Positions 26,206-36,182 of a stretch of 63,433 nucleotides of DNA are shown here, piece by piece. The stretch is from positions 1 to 63,433 of the forward strand of contig CANEVH010000020.1 in NCBI GenBank assembly GCA_947442105.1. The letters run 5' to 3'. The translations under genes were made by a program, and so were the position numbers. The notes under the pieces are model-generated. The model worked only from the letters and a program-made list of their open reading frames with translations. It made no database searches and had not been told where the DNA came from. Source of the stretch: Comamonadaceae bacterium (lineage in GTDB: Bacteria; Pseudomonadota; Gammaproteobacteria; Burkholderiales; Burkholderiaceae_C). The stretch's first letter is position 1; each line of letters starts with the position of its first letter.

Positions 26206-27960
26206 ATGCCCCTGCCCCCTGCGCCAACCAAACGAGCGGACCGACTTACGCCTTCGGCCTTTGATGGAACCCGAAAATCGCCACGACGTGCGCAAGCGAC
26301 GCAGCCTGATACGCCACGCGAAGCAGCACTGAATGCACCGGACAGTGCACCCGCCCCAGAAAAGCGCAGCACCCCTGCCCGCCAGGCTGCCTTATCGAGC
26401 AAGGCGCGCACGCCTGACGCGCAGAAGGCAGAGAACCCGGCGCGCAGCGCACCGCCATTGCCGACAAAGCTTCCGGCACCGTCTGCCGTTTACACCCCAG
26501 TAGCCGCCGCAGCCGCACCACCTGCCGCAGAAAAAGCAGCCCCGTCGCGCAGCAGAAAGGCTGCGCGCTCCGGGCCGAGCAAGCTGTTTGTGCTGGACAC
26601 CAATGTGCTGATGCACGACCCCATGTGCCTGTTTCGCTTTGAAGAGCACGACATATTTCTGCCCATGGTTGTTCTCGAAGAACTTGACGGCCACAAAAAG
26701 GGCATGACTGAAGTGGCCCGCAACGCGCGGCAAACCAGCCGCACGCTCGATGCATTGGCCGGTGCGCCAGGTGCTGACATTGCACACGGATTTCTGCTCA
26801 ACAGCACAGGACAACGCGAGGCCAAAGGCCGGTTGCTTTTCCAGACCCAGCCCTTGGACTACAGCTTGCCCACCAGCCTGCCCCAAGGCAAGGCCGACAA
26901 CCAGATTCTGGGCGTGGTAGAGGCCTTGCGCCAGAAGTTCGCACCGCGCGAGGTGGTCCTGGTGTCCAAGGACATCAATATGCGCGTCAAGGCGCGCGCG
27001 CTCGGGTTGGCCACCGACGATTACCAGAACGACAAAACGCTAGAAGACGGCGACCTGCTGTATTCGGGCGCCATGGCCTTACCGGCAGATTTTTGGGCGA
27101 CCCATGGCCAAAGCGTCGAAAGCTGGCAACAAGGGCAGAGCACTTTTTACAAAGTGAACGGGCCCACGGTTCCGAGCATGTTGATCAACCAGTTCGTGTA
27201 TTTTGAGGCGCCGGGCGAACCCAGCCTGTATGCGCGGGTCTCCGAAATTCGGGGCAGCACAGCGGTACTGAAGACGCTACGCGACTTCAATCACCTGAAA
27301 AACGCCGTCTGGGGTGTGACCACCCGCAACCGCGAACAAAATTTCGCCATGAACCTGCTGACCGACCCCGAAGTGGACTTCGTGACCCTGACCGGCACGG
27401 CCGGCACCGGCAAAACCCTGATGGCGCTGGCCGCAGGTCTGACCCAGGTGCTGGACGACCGCCGCTACACAGAGATCATCGTCACCCGCGCCACCGTGAG
27501 CGTGGGCGAGGACATTGGGTTTTTACCGGGCACCGAGGAGGAAAAAATGGGCCCCTGGATGGGCGCACTCGACGACAACCTCGAAGTGCTGGGCAAAACC
27601 GATGCCACCGCGGGCGAATGGGGCCGGGCTGCGACCAGTGAGCTGATCCGCAGCCGCATCAAGATCAAAAGCATGAACTTCATGCGTGGGCGCACTTTTT
27701 TGAACAAATACGTGATCATCGACGAGGCGCAAAACCTCACGCCCAAGCAGATGAAAACGCTGATCACCCGCGCAGGCCCTGGAACCAAAATCGTGTGCAT
27801 GGGTAACTTGGCCCAAATTGACACGCCCTACCTCACCGAAGGCTCCTCAGGTCTGACCTTTGCGGTGGACCGTTTTCAAGGCTGGCCCCACGGCGGGCAC
27901 ATTACCTTAGCGCGCGGTGAGCGCTCACGCTTGGCCGATTTCGCCAGCGAAGTGCTCTAA
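26206..27960 (+). CDS. phoH: PIN domain-PhoH ATPase (PhoH2-type)
   Basis: A 584-residue fusion of an RNase-type PIN domain and a PhoH helicase-like ATPase. Residues 1-120 are a disordered Ala/Pro/Lys-rich tail. The PIN domain begins with KLFVLDTNVLMHDPM (acidic site Asp) and includes VVLEELDGHKKG. The PhoH part (from about 375) has Walker A TGTAGTGKTLMALAAGL, Walker B YVIIDEAQNLTPKQMKTL and MGNLAQIDTPYLTEGSSGL. Related proteins are RNA-acting ATPases. The frame opens at 26107 but that start lies before the terminator; the ATG at 26206 is preferred. It converges on dnaB. Confidence 0.92.
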   Translation: MPLPPAPTKRADRLTPSAFDGTRKSPRRAQATQPDTPREAALNAPDSAPAPEKRSTPARQAALSSKARTPDAQKAENPARSAPPLPTKLPAPSAVYTPVAAAAAPPAAEKAAPSRSRKAARSGPSKLFVLDTNVLMHDPMCLFRFEEHDIFLPMVVLEELDGHKKGMTEVARNARQTSRTLDALAGAPGADIAHGFLLNSTGQREAKGRLLFQTQPLDYSLPTSLPQGKADNQILGVVEALRQKFAPREVVLVSKDINMRVKARALGLATDDYQNDKTLEDGDLLYSGAMALPADFWATHGQSVESWQQGQSTFYKVNGPTVPSMLINQFVYFEAPGEPSLYARVSEIRGSTAVLKTLRDFNHLKNAVWGVTTRNREQNFAMNLLTDPEVDFVTLTGTAGTGKTLMALAAGLTQVLDDRRYTEIIVTRATVSVGEDIGFLPGTEEEKMGPWMGALDDNLEVLGKTDATAGEWGRAATSELIRSRIKIKSMNFMRGRTFLNKYVIIDEAQNLTPKQMKTLITRAGPGTKIVCMGNLAQIDTPYLTEGSSGLTFAVDRFQGWPHGGHITLARGERSRLADFASEVL

Positions 27961-28008
27961 ACCGGTCTCCCTGTTTGGGATAAGCCCCACAGCGCCGGGG
28001 GACGCCCT

Positions 28009-29409
28009 TCAATAATCACCGCCCCCACCACTGGCAAGGCTCTCAAACTTGGTGATATTGCGCAGAAATGCCAGCTTGACGGTGCCGGTGGGGCCGTTAC
28101 GCTGCTTGGCGATGATGATCTCGGCCACGCCCGGTTCTTTGCACGCTTCTTTGGTGTAGTACTCGTCGCGGTAGATGAACATGATGATGTCGGCGTCTTG
28201 CTCAATGGCGCCGGATTCGCGCAAATCGCTCATCATGGGCCGCTTGTCCGGGCGCTGTTCAACGCTGCGGTTGAGCTGCGAGAGCGCGATGACCGGGCAT
28301 TTGAGTTCACGCGCCAGCATCTTCAGGCCCCGCGAAATTTCACCCAGTTCGGTGGCGCGGTTTTCGCCGTCGCTGCTGCCGCTCATGAGCTGCAAATAAT
28401 CCACCACGATCAGACCGAGCTGCCCACATTGGCGCGACAGGCGCCGCGCACTGGAGCGCAAATCTCCCGAGGTCAACCCCGCGCTTTCGTCGATATGCAG
28501 TGAAATGGTGCGCAGCTTCTCAATGGCCTCGGACAAGCGCGGCCACTCCTCATCGGTGAGCTTGCCGGTGCGCAAATGCCCCTGGTCGATGCGGCCAATC
28601 GAGCCGACGATACGCACCGCCAGTTGTGCCGCGCCCATCTCCATGGAAAACACCGCTACCGGCAGCCCTTCGTTCAGGGCCACGTGCTCGGCGATATTGA
28701 TCGCCAAAGCGGTCTTGCCCATGGACGGGCGCGCTGCCAGCACCACCAAGTCACCCGCCTGCAAACCCGCCGTCATGCGGTCCAGGTCATAGAAGCCTGT
28801 GGGTACGCCGGTAACGTCATTCGGGTTGTCCGCCATCTCCTGCACCCGGTCCAGCAGCTTGACCACCAAGGTGTCCATGGCCTGAAAGCCCTCGCTATTG
28901 CGCTTGCCCTGCTCGCCAATATTGAAGATTTTTTGCTCGGACTCGTCAACAATCTCGGACACCGCCCGGCCTTTGGTGTTGAACGCGTTGGTGGCGATTT
29001 CGTCGCTCGCGGTCACCAGTTTGCGCAAAATGGAGCGGTCGCGCACGATCTCGGCGTAGCGGCGGATATTGCTGGCGCTGGGCACGTACTGCGCCAGCGA
29101 GTTGAGGTACACCAGCCCACCCACCTCATCCGCCCGACCCTGGCTTTGCAGATGCTCGAACACGGTGATGACGTCGGCGGGTCGGCTGTTATTGACCAAG
29201 GCGCCAATGGCGGCATAAATCAAGCGGTGCTCGTAGCGGTAAAAATCACTGTCTGCCAGGATGTCGCCCACCCGGTCCCAGGCATCGTTGCTGAGGAGCA
29301 GGCCGCCTAGTACGCTGGACTCGCCTTCGATGGAGTGCGGCGGTATGCGCAGCTGCGCTACCTGGCGGTCTGGTACGAAGTCGTCCGAGATGGAGGTTTC
29401 ATCTTGCAT
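28009..29409 (-). CDS. dnaB: Replicative DNA helicase DnaB
   Basis: A 466-residue hexameric helicase for chromosomal replication. The N-terminal primase-interaction domain (RIPPHSIEGESSVLGGLLLS and following) is at 20-125, and a linker helix leads to the RecA-type core. Walker A is LAARPSMGKTALAINIAEHV, Walker B is GLIVVDYLQLMSG, and the DnaB-specific SQLNRSVEQRPDKRPMMSDLRESG precedes AIEQDADIIMFIYRDEYY. No intein is present. It lies after rplI and a terminator hairpin, so it probably uses its own promoter in 29410-29489. Confidence 0.97.
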   Translation of the reverse strand: MQDETSISDDFVPDRQVAQLRIPPHSIEGESSVLGGLLLSNDAWDRVGDILADSDFYRYEHRLIYAAIGALVNNSRPADVITVFEHLQSQGRADEVGGLVYLNSLAQYVPSASNIRRYAEIVRDRSILRKLVTASDEIATNAFNTKGRAVSEIVDESEQKIFNIGEQGKRNSEGFQAMDTLVVKLLDRVQEMADNPNDVTGVPTGFYDLDRMTAGLQAGDLVVLAARPSMGKTALAINIAEHVALNEGLPVAVFSMEMGAAQLAVRIVGSIGRIDQGHLRTGKLTDEEWPRLSEAIEKLRTISLHIDESAGLTSGDLRSSARRLSRQCGQLGLIVVDYLQLMSGSSDGENRATELGEISRGLKMLARELKCPVIALSQLNRSVEQRPDKRPMMSDLRESGAIEQDADIIMFIYRDEYYTKEACKEPGVAEIIIAKQRNGPTGTVKLAFLRNITKFESLASGGGGDY

Positions 29410-29489
29410 TGTTTTTTCCTGTTACGCGCCAGCCACCCTGCACTTGCCAAGCTGGGGGATTCCCTGGACGTCCTTGGACGCACCATTAG

Positions 29490-29523
29490 AAAAAGCCGCA
29501 AGGGCATGCCCCAGCGGCTTTTT
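29490..29523 (-). terminator. Bidirectional-looking terminator between rplI and dnaB
   Basis: AAAAAGCCGC (29490-29499) pairs with GCGGCTTTTT (29514-29523). The minus-strand transcript from rplI would meet this 10-base stem ending in a U-tract about 70 bases after the rplI stop. The loop contains a second small palindrome GGGCATGCCC. Confidence 0.8.
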
Positions 29524-29593
29524 GATACTTTGCGCACAATGGAGCCATGCGCCAGCTCTATGGCGACCTTCTCGCGAGGGTCTGTTGTGTCGC

Positions 29594-30046
29594 TTAGGCT
29601 GACTCTCCGTACACCGAGACGGTGATGTCCACCACCACATCCGTGTGCAAGGCCACGCTCACGGCGCTGTCGCCCACGACCTTGATGGCGCCGTGTGGCA
29701 TACGGATATTGGACTTGACCACCTTGTAGCCGGCTTTCACCAGCTCTTCGGCGATGTCGGCATTGGTCACCGAGCCAAACAAGCGTCCATCCACACCCGC
29801 TTTTTGGGTCAACTTGATGGTGGTTCCACCGAGCTTTTCGCCGAGTTTTTGGGACTCAGCCAGCTTGGCAGCAGCGGCCTTTTCAAGTTCGACGCGGCGC
29901 GCTTCGAATTCGGCTTTGGCCGATTCGGTAGCGCGGCGGGCGCGGCCAAAAGGAATCAGAAAATTGCGTGCATAGCCATCTTTGACCTTGACGATTTCGC
30001 CCAGGTTGCCGAGGTTCACGACCTTGTCGAGCAGAATGATTTGCAT
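29594..30046 (-). CDS. rplI: 50S ribosomal protein L9
   Basis: A 150-residue protein with the classic two-domain L9 shape: an rRNA-binding N-domain ([21 protein letters not shown] and [12 protein letters not shown]), a long connecting helix ([20 protein letters not shown]) and a C-domain ([19 protein letters not shown]). It is the last ribosomal gene of the rpsF operon, 12 bases after rpsR. Confidence 0.98.
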   Translation of the reverse strand: MQIILLDKVVNLGNLGEIVKVKDGYARNFLIPFGRARRATESAKAEFEARRVELEKAAAAKLAESQKLGEKLGGTTIKLTQKAGVDGRLFGSVTNADIAEELVKAGYKVVKSNIRMPHGAIKVVGDSAVSVALHTDVVVDITVSVYGESA

Positions 30047-30058
30047 GGTCGGTGCTCC

Positions 30059-30340
30059 TTAGATCTTGTGTTGGTCGCTGTAAGGCAGCATCGCCAAGAA
30101 GCGAGCGCGCTTGATAGCGGTGTTAAGTTGGCGCTGGAAAATCGCGCGGGTGCCGGTCAAACGGGCGGGGATGATTTTGCCGTTTTCAGCGATGAAATCA
30201 CGCAAAGTGTCGATGTCTTTGTAGTCGATCTCTTCCACACCGGTCACGGTAAAGCGGCAAAAGCGCTTGCGCTTAAACAGCAGGGACTGGGTGTTGCGCT
30301 TGGGGCGCTTGTCTTTGTTGAACTTCTTGAACGTGGCCAT
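30059..30340 (-). CDS. rpsR: 30S ribosomal protein S18
   Basis: A 93-residue S18 with a short basic N-terminal extension ([19 protein letters not shown]) before the core [20 protein letters not shown] and [17 protein letters not shown]. It forms a heterodimer with S6 on the 30S platform, and the S6:S18 pair is a known autoregulator in other bacteria. It lies 8 bases after priB. Confidence 0.98.
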   Translation of the reverse strand: MATFKKFNKDKRPKRNTQSLLFKRKRFCRFTVTGVEEIDYKDIDTLRDFIAENGKIIPARLTGTRAIFQRQLNTAIKRARFLAMLPYSDQHKI

Positions 30341-30348
30341 AAAGCCTC

Positions 30349-30660
30349 CTAAATCAAATCTGGTAAAAAATCTTGCGAAAAATTCTGGATATGCAATACA
30401 ACGGACTTGCTTCGCGCGGCGTTGGCGAGGAAACCCTCAAATTGCCAATGGCTGCCAATCGCCTGCCGGGCCAGTCGCTCCGCCACTGCACCAAACGCCA
30501 TGGCTTTTAAACTGGTAGTGACCTGCCTTTTCACCCCTGCTTCTTCTGCCTCAGACCGGTGGTCCAAAACCAAATTCAAGGCCGGCAGGCCTGCTGGGGT
30601 AAACCGCAAGGCTTGCGCCTCGGTGATTGATGCAGTAATTACCAGCGTGTTGGCGGCCAC
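30349..30660 (-). CDS. priB: Primosomal replication protein PriB
   Basis: A 103-residue OB-fold single-strand DNA-binding protein of the replication restart primosome. The N-terminal [21 protein letters not shown] and [18 protein letters not shown] fit PriB, and the position between rpsF and rpsR is diagnostic. The start codon is GTG (30658-30660), preceded by GGGA only; no ATG alternative is in frame nearby. The gap to rpsF is 35 bases. Confidence 0.92.
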   Translation of the reverse strand: MAANTLVITASITEAQALRFTPAGLPALNLVLDHRSEAEEAGVKRQVTTSLKAMAFGAVAERLARQAIGSHWQFEGFLANAARSKSVVLHIQNFSQDFLPDLI

Positions 30661-30695
30661 TCCCGGTTTTCAGTCTGTCGTATTGCGTTAAAGAA

Positions 30696-31061
30696 TTAAG
30701 CTTGGTATTCAGCTTGTTGCGTCTTGCGGGCGTCTTCGCGCTCCACTGTTTTCATCATCGATGAAGGGCCGGTATCGGCCTTTTTCTTGGACACGGTAAG
30801 GTGACGCAACACAGCGTCATTGAATTTGAATGCATGCTCCAATTCGGCCATCACCGCTTGGTCCGCTTCGATGTTTACGCAAAGGTAGTGGGCTTTGGCG
30901 AGTTTGTTGATCATGTAGACCAATTGGCGACGGCCCCAGTCTTCGACGCGGTGCACTTTGCCGCCGCCGGCAGTGATCATGCCTTTGTAGCGCTCCAGCA
31001 TGGCCGGAACTTGTTCGCTCTGATCCGGGTGGATCATGAGAATGATTTCGTAGTGACGCAT
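30696..31061 (-). CDS. rpsF: 30S ribosomal protein S6
   Basis: A 121-residue S6 ([20 protein letters not shown], then [24 protein letters not shown]) with a charged C-terminal tail. It is the first gene of rpsF-priB-rpsR-rplI. AGGAG precedes the ATG. The leader contains a terminator-like hairpin that may control the operon. Confidence 0.98.
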   Translation of the reverse strand: MRHYEIILMIHPDQSEQVPAMLERYKGMITAGGGKVHRVEDWGRRQLVYMINKLAKAHYLCVNIEADQAVMAELEHAFKFNDAVLRHLTVSKKKADTGPSSMMKTVEREDARKTQQAEYQA

Positions 31062-31097
31062 TGATACTCCTTATGGATAAGCCCCCAGCGGGGCCAG

Positions 31098-31132
31098 AAA
31101 AAGCCGCCCCCAGCGTCTAAGTGGGGTGCGGC
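31098..31132 (-). promoter_or_regulatory. Attenuator-like hairpin in the rpsF leader
   Basis: In the minus-strand transcript GCCGCACCCC pairs with GGGGGCGGC across an 11-base loop and is followed directly by five U. This is the architecture of an intrinsic terminator, placed between the rpsF promoter and the gene. A second hairpin (GGCCCC-GCT-GGGGGC, about 31080-31094) follows before the ribosome binding site. The first stem contains a CCG as in known S6:S18 leader motifs, so autoregulation by S6:S18 or attenuation is plausible. Confidence 0.6.
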
Positions 31133-31147
31133 AAGGCGAAGCCCGCG

Positions 31148-31153
31148 ATTATA
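31148..31153 (-). promoter_or_regulatory. -10 box of the rpsF operon promoter
   Basis: A perfect TATAAT on the minus strand lies 87 bases upstream of the rpsF ATG. The hexamer 17 bases further upstream is a poor -35 (CCCCTG). The predicted start of transcription is near 31141, just before the attenuator-like hairpin. Confidence 0.55.
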
Positions 31154-31196
31154 GCTTGCGTGCCTCACCGCAGGGGGTGAGGCCAAGCGCGGACCG

Positions 31197-33509
31197 TCAA
31201 GCGGCGCCAGGTGTCTGGTCTTCGGTGCGGCCTCGCGGGGTGCTGGCAACGGTACCCAGGCTGATCAGCACCGTGACCACCAGGCCCGCAGGCACACCAA
31301 AGACACCGGCGCAAACCGGTTGAATGCCCCACCACAGCCCCAGCTCTGATCCCGGCAACACACCGCGCAGGGCGGGTAAGTTGCTAAGCATGTAATACAA
31401 GGTCACGCCCAGGCCTGCCAACATGCCGCCGACCGCTCCTGCGCGGGTAGTAGAAGGCCAAAAAATACCCAGCACCATGGCTGGCACCAAGCCTGCGCCC
31501 GCCAAAGAAAAAGAAGCAGCCACCAGATAGAGAATGCCAGCGGGTCGCTGGGCTGCTGCATACGCCGCAAGCAAAGCCACCACCAAAAGGGCAAATTTGG
31601 ACCACATCACCGGGCGCATTGCGTGCTTTTTGACTCTTTGGCCCTGAAACACCAAGTCGTGCGCCAGCGCGTTGCCTATGGTCAGCAACAGCCCGTCTGC
31701 CGTCGACAAGGCAGCAGCCAAGCCACCGGCAGCCACCAAAACAGAAAATATGACCGGTAGACCTGCAATTTCCGGGCTGGCAAGCATGACCAAGTCAGCG
31801 CCCAGCTTCATTTCCGAGAACTGCAAAATTCCGTCCCTGTTCACATCGGTGACCGACAACAGCGAGGGGTCGCGCGACCATTGGGCAATCCAGGCGGGCA
31901 GGCTGTCCATGGGCTGGCCCACCAAGTGCGCCATGATCTCGTACTTGACCAAGACAGCCAGCGCGGGCGCCGAGAGATACAACAGGGCAATGAAGAACAG
32001 TGACCAGGCTACAGACTCGCGCGTCTGTGCCACGTTGGGGGTTGTGAAAAAACGGGTCAGCAAATGCGGCAGGCCTAGGGTTCCCAGCATCAAGCAAAAC
32101 ATCAGGGCGAGAAAATTATTGCGAGAGTCGAAAAATTGCAGCCGTTCTGCCGCAGTGCCCTCAGGCTCTCCCGCAAACGCCTTGGTGTGCAAGGGCATGC
32201 CGCCCAAGGGCTGCGCCCGGGTACGGTTATCGGCCAACTGGCGGGACCAGATTTCTTGCGTCGAAGCCGTGTCCTTGGGCAGTGCGGCAATCTGTTGGCG
32301 CAGGGCGAGGACGCGCCCGTCATCGGCTGGGGCGTCCCCAAGGTCGCGCAACTGGCGGCGCAGATCCGTCCTCTCGGCCCGCAGCGACGCCTCCACGTCT
32401 TGGAGCTTGTTCTCCAGCGCTTGGGCACGGTGGGCATAGATCGCCAGCACCTGGTTTTCGGCGGGTGAGGCCAGAATTTCCTGCTCCATTGCGGCAATTT
32501 TTGGCAACTGCTGGCCGTACGCGAATGCGGCCACAGGGTTGCCGACCTGCTGGTACGCAAGCCAAGACACGGGCAATGTAAAGCCCACAATAATTACCAC
32601 GTACTGGGCTACCTGCGTCCAAGTGACCGCCCGCATGCCACCCAAAAACGAGCACACCAACACGCCGCCTAAGCCCAGCAAAATGCCTATTTCGAAATGC
32701 AGTCCGGTCAAGCGCGAGGTAATCAAACCAACGCCGTAAATCTGCGCCACCACATAAGTAAACGAGCACAAAATGGCGGCCCCCGCCGCAATACGCCGCG
32801 GCCACCGGCCGCCAAAACGCAGCGCAAAGTAGTCTGGCAAGGTGTAAATGTCCAGGCGGCGCAAATGGGGTGCCACCAGCATGGCCAAGAGGCAAAAACC
32901 GCCAGTCCAGCCCAGCACATAAGCCAAGCCGCCGGGTTGGTCGCCGCTGCCAGAAAATCCCTGCAAATACAAACTGCCCGACAAACTGATGAACGAGGCG
33001 GCACTCATCCAATCCGCAGCCGTGGCCATGCCGTTGTAAACGGCCGGAATGCGACGACCCGCAACATAGTATTCCTGGGCGTTGGAGGTTCTGCCATAAA
33101 CACCGATACCGGCATACAAGACCAGCGTCAATGACAAGAAAATGCCCGCAATCCACACCTTGGAAAGGCCCGCCCGTTCTGCCAGGCCCAGCGCCAGCAA
33201 GCAAGCGCACAAGCCAAACAGGTAGATGCCAAAACGCTGGTGAATCCGCCGGGCATAACCGGAAAGCGCCGGGGCACTGGCCGGCTCTGGGATGTCGCGC
33301 AGGCGATTGGTGCGCCATGCAAACAGCACCACGACGGCGATAAATACCACCACAGACCCTTGGGCTGCAAACCAAAAGCCCACCGGCCACCCTGCGACCA
33401 CGGCTTGCAAATCACGGGCAAAAAACACCACCCCGAACGATGCCGCAAACCACGCCGTCAACAAAGCCGCATGCAGCGGCCAGGAGACAGGGGTTTGCAC
33501 CTTGCTCAT
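31197..33509 (-). CDS. Sodium:solute symporter (VC_2705-like) with fused DUF4212 subunit
   Basis: A 770-residue inner-membrane transporter. Residues 10-75 ([20 protein letters not shown], then [20 protein letters not shown]) match the two-helix DUF4212 small subunit, usually a separate upstream gene. From about 95 on comes the SSS-family core ([19 protein letters not shown], then [20 protein letters not shown]). A hydrophilic coiled-coil insert (about 330-460, EQEILASP through [12 protein letters not shown]) interrupts the core between helices. Substrates of this group are probably small carboxylates such as acetate. The ATG overlaps the ppsA stop by four bases, so it is co-translated with PEP synthase, fitting uptake of gluconeogenic substrates. 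Confidence 0.85.
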   Translation of the reverse strand: MSKVQTPVSWPLHAALLTAWFAASFGVVFFARDLQAVVAGWPVGFWFAAQGSVVVFIAVVVLFAWRTNRLRDIPEPASAPALSGYARRIHQRFGIYLFGLCACLLALGLAERAGLSKVWIAGIFLSLTLVLYAGIGVYGRTSNAQEYYVAGRRIPAVYNGMATAADWMSAASFISLSGSLYLQGFSGSGDQPGGLAYVLGWTGGFCLLAMLVAPHLRRLDIYTLPDYFALRFGGRWPRRIAAGAAILCSFTYVVAQIYGVGLITSRLTGLHFEIGILLGLGGVLVCSFLGGMRAVTWTQVAQYVVIIVGFTLPVSWLAYQQVGNPVAAFAYGQQLPKIAAMEQEILASPAENQVLAIYAHRAQALENKLQDVEASLRAERTDLRRQLRDLGDAPADDGRVLALRQQIAALPKDTASTQEIWSRQLADNRTRAQPLGGMPLHTKAFAGEPEGTAAERLQFFDSRNNFLALMFCLMLGTLGLPHLLTRFFTTPNVAQTRESVAWSLFFIALLYLSAPALAVLVKYEIMAHLVGQPMDSLPAWIAQWSRDPSLLSVTDVNRDGILQFSEMKLGADLVMLASPEIAGLPVIFSVLVAAGGLAAALSTADGLLLTIGNALAHDLVFQGQRVKKHAMRPVMWSKFALLVVALLAAYAAAQRPAGILYLVAASFSLAGAGLVPAMVLGIFWPSTTRAGAVGGMLAGLGVTLYYMLSNLPALRGVLPGSELGLWWGIQPVCAGVFGVPAGLVVTVLISLGTVASTPRGRTEDQTPGAA

Positions 33510-35899
33510 TGCGCGGCGAGTTGCTGCCAGGTGGCGATCACCGAGTCCGGATTGAGTGAAATGGACGATATGCCCTGTTGCTCAAGCCAGAGCGCAAAGT
33601 CCGGGTGGTCGCTGGGCCCCTGGCCGCAGATGCCGATGTACTTGCCCTGGGCCTTGCAGGCTGCAATGGCCATGCTAATCAGCGCCTTGACCGCCGGGTC
33701 GCGCTCGTCAAAGTCAGCGGCCAGCAGTTCCAGCCCAGAGTCGCGGTCCAGGCCCAAGGTGAGCTGGGTCAGGTCGTTGGACCCGATGGAAAAGCCATCG
33801 AAATAGGCCAAAAACTCATTCGCCAAAATCGCGTTGCTCGGTATCTCGCACATCATGATCAGCTTGAGGCCGTCGCGTCCGCGCTCCAGCCCTTGGCGGG
33901 CCAGCAGCTGGGTCACCTTGCGCGCCTGCTCCAGCGTGCGCACAAAGGGCACCATGACTTGCACATTGTCCAGGCCCATGTCCTTGCGCACACGCTTTAA
34001 GGCCTCGCATTCCATGGCAAAGGCTTCGCCAAAGTCGGCACTGACATAGCGCGCCGCACCGCGAAAACCCAGCATCGGGTTCTCTTCCTCGGGCTCATAG
34101 CGGCTGCCGCCAATGAGTTTGCGGTATTCGTTGGATTTGAAGTCAGACAAGCGCACGATCACCGGCTTGGGCCAAAACGCCGCCGCAATCGTGGCAACAC
34201 CCTCAGCCACCCGGTCAACATAAAAAGCACGGGGCGAGGCGTGGCCCCGCGCCACCGACTCCACCGCTTTTTTCAGATCCGCGTCGATATTGGGATAGTC
34301 CAAAATCGCCTTGGGGTGCACGCCGATGTTGTTATTGATGATGAATTCCAGCCGCGCCAGGCCCACGCCCTGGTTGGGCAATTGGCAAAAGTCAAAGGCG
34401 AGCTGCGGGTTACCCACATTCATCATGATCTTGACCGGGATGTCGGGCATCAGGCCGCGCTGCACTTCAGACACTTCGGTCTCTAGCAATCCGTCGTAAA
34501 TAAAGCCGGTATCGCCTTCGGCGCAACTCACTGTCACCAGCATGCCCTCTTTGAGCGCCTCGGTGGCGTGGCCACAGCCCACCACGGCAGGGATACCCAG
34601 TTCGCGCGCAATGATGGCGGCGTGGCAGGTGCGCCCGCCTCGGTTGGTGACGATGGCGGATGCCCGCTTCATCACCGGCTCCCAGTTCGGGTCGGTCATG
34701 TCGGTCACCAGCACGTCGCCGGCCTGCACCATGTCCATGTCGCTGATGTGGTGGACGATGCGCACCGGGCCGGTGCCGATTTTTTGGCCAATGGCACGCC
34801 CCTCAATTAATACTGCTGCGCGGCCTTTGAGCTTGTAGCGGTATTCCACGGTATTGGCGGCTTGGCTTTTCACGGTTTCCGGCCGCGCTTGCAAGATGTA
34901 CAACTCGCCATCAATGCCGTCTTTGCCCCACTCAATGTCCATGGCACGGCCGTAGTGATCCTCAATCACCAGCGCATAGCGCGCCAGTTGCTCCACATCT
35001 GCGTCGGTGAGCGAGTAGCGGTTGCGCAACTCGGTGGGTACATCCGTGGTCTTGACCAGTTTGGCGCCTGCGGCCTGCTCTTGTGGGCTGGTGAACTCCA
35101 TTTGCAGCAGTTTGGACCCCAGGCTGCGGCGAATGACGGCGCGCTTGCCCGCGCGCAGCATGGGTTTGTGGACGTAAAACTCGTCCGGGTTGACGGCGCC
35201 CTGCACCACGGTCTCGCCCAAACCGTAGCTTGATGTAATAAACACCACATCCGAAAAGCCCGACTCGGTGTCTAGGGTGAACATCACGCCGGCCGCCCCC
35301 AGGTCCGAGCGCACCATGCGCTGAATGCCCGCGCTCAGGGCCACGTGTTCGTGGGCAAAGCCTTTGTGCACGCGGTAGCTGATCGCCCGGTCGTTGTACA
35401 GCGAGGCAAATACCTCGCGGATTTTGTGCAGCACGTCCTCAATCCCGACCACGTTCAAAAAAGTCTCTTGCTGGCCGGCAAAAGACGCGTCGGGCAGGTC
35501 TTCGGCTGTGGCTGAAGAGCGCACCGCAAACGATGCCGCAGGCATGCCAGCGCTCAAGGTCTGAAAGGCGGCGCGGATCGCGTGCTCCAAATCGGAGGGA
35601 AAAGGCTGGGCCTCCACCATGGCACGGATTTCTGCCCCCGCCACGGCCAAGGCGCGCACGTCCTCAATGTCCAGCGCAGCCAGACGCGCGTTGATGCGGC
35701 CACTGAGGTCTTCGTAGGCCAAAAAGGCCCGAAAGGCGTGCGCGGTAGTGGCAAAGCCCGTCGGCACTTTCACGCCCTGGGGCAGCTGGGAAATCATCTC
35801 CCCCAGGCTGGCGTTCTTACCGCCCACCGCCTCCACGTCGCCCATGCGCAGGTGCTCGAAGGGCACCACCCAGTCCGTTTCACTAAATAGATCAGACAT
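33506..35899 (-). CDS. ppsA: Phosphoenolpyruvate synthase
   Basis: A 797-residue enzyme making PEP from pyruvate and ATP for gluconeogenesis. The N-terminal ATP-binding domain starts [28 protein letters not shown]. The phosphohistidine domain has [20 protein letters not shown], with His as the phosphorylated residue, and the C-terminal TIM barrel has [16 protein letters not shown] and the end motif [13 protein letters not shown]. The frame is open to 35968, but the ATG at 35897-35899 ([10 protein letters not shown]) is the family start. Its regulator gene is divergent at 36183. The intergenic region 35900-36182 must hold both promoters; no clear consensus is visible. Confidence 0.96.
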   Translation of the reverse strand: MSDLFSETDWVVPFEHLRMGDVEAVGGKNASLGEMISQLPQGVKVPTGFATTAHAFRAFLAYEDLSGRINARLAALDIEDVRALAVAGAEIRAMVEAQPFPSDLEHAIRAAFQTLSAGMPAASFAVRSSATAEDLPDASFAGQQETFLNVVGIEDVLHKIREVFASLYNDRAISYRVHKGFAHEHVALSAGIQRMVRSDLGAAGVMFTLDTESGFSDVVFITSSYGLGETVVQGAVNPDEFYVHKPMLRAGKRAVIRRSLGSKLLQMEFTSPQEQAAGAKLVKTTDVPTELRNRYSLTDADVEQLARYALVIEDHYGRAMDIEWGKDGIDGELYILQARPETVKSQAANTVEYRYKLKGRAAVLIEGRAIGQKIGTGPVRIVHHISDMDMVQAGDVLVTDMTDPNWEPVMKRASAIVTNRGGRTCHAAIIARELGIPAVVGCGHATEALKEGMLVTVSCAEGDTGFIYDGLLETEVSEVQRGLMPDIPVKIMMNVGNPQLAFDFCQLPNQGVGLARLEFIINNNIGVHPKAILDYPNIDADLKKAVESVARGHASPRAFYVDRVAEGVATIAAAFWPKPVIVRLSDFKSNEYRKLIGGSRYEPEEENPMLGFRGAARYVSADFGEAFAMECEALKRVRKDMGLDNVQVMVPFVRTLEQARKVTQLLARQGLERGRDGLKLIMMCEIPSNAILANEFLAYFDGFSIGSNDLTQLTLGLDRDSGLELLAADFDERDPAVKALISMAIAACKAQGKYIGICGQGPSDHPDFALWLEQQGISSISLNPDSVIATWQQLAAQ

Positions 35900-36182
35900 C
35901 AACAACTCCAAAGTTAAAAATCGGTCACCGCAAGCGCGCACGAGAAGGCGTCGGGGTGGGGGTGGCAATCAGGCAGGGCACATGGCAGACCGGTGGATTT
36001 GTTGCTTTTGGAGGTCTTGCGCCGCTGGCTGGGCTGGCTGTGGCTTCGAATTGTAGGACTCTGCCCGCCACCGCTAACGCCACGCCCAAGCCCGTGGAAA
36101 GTTGGCCCACAATCGAGAGCAAGGCGCACGCCGCATAGGGCGCTGATTTATCCACCCGCCCCGTGTAAAGGTTGTATCCACC

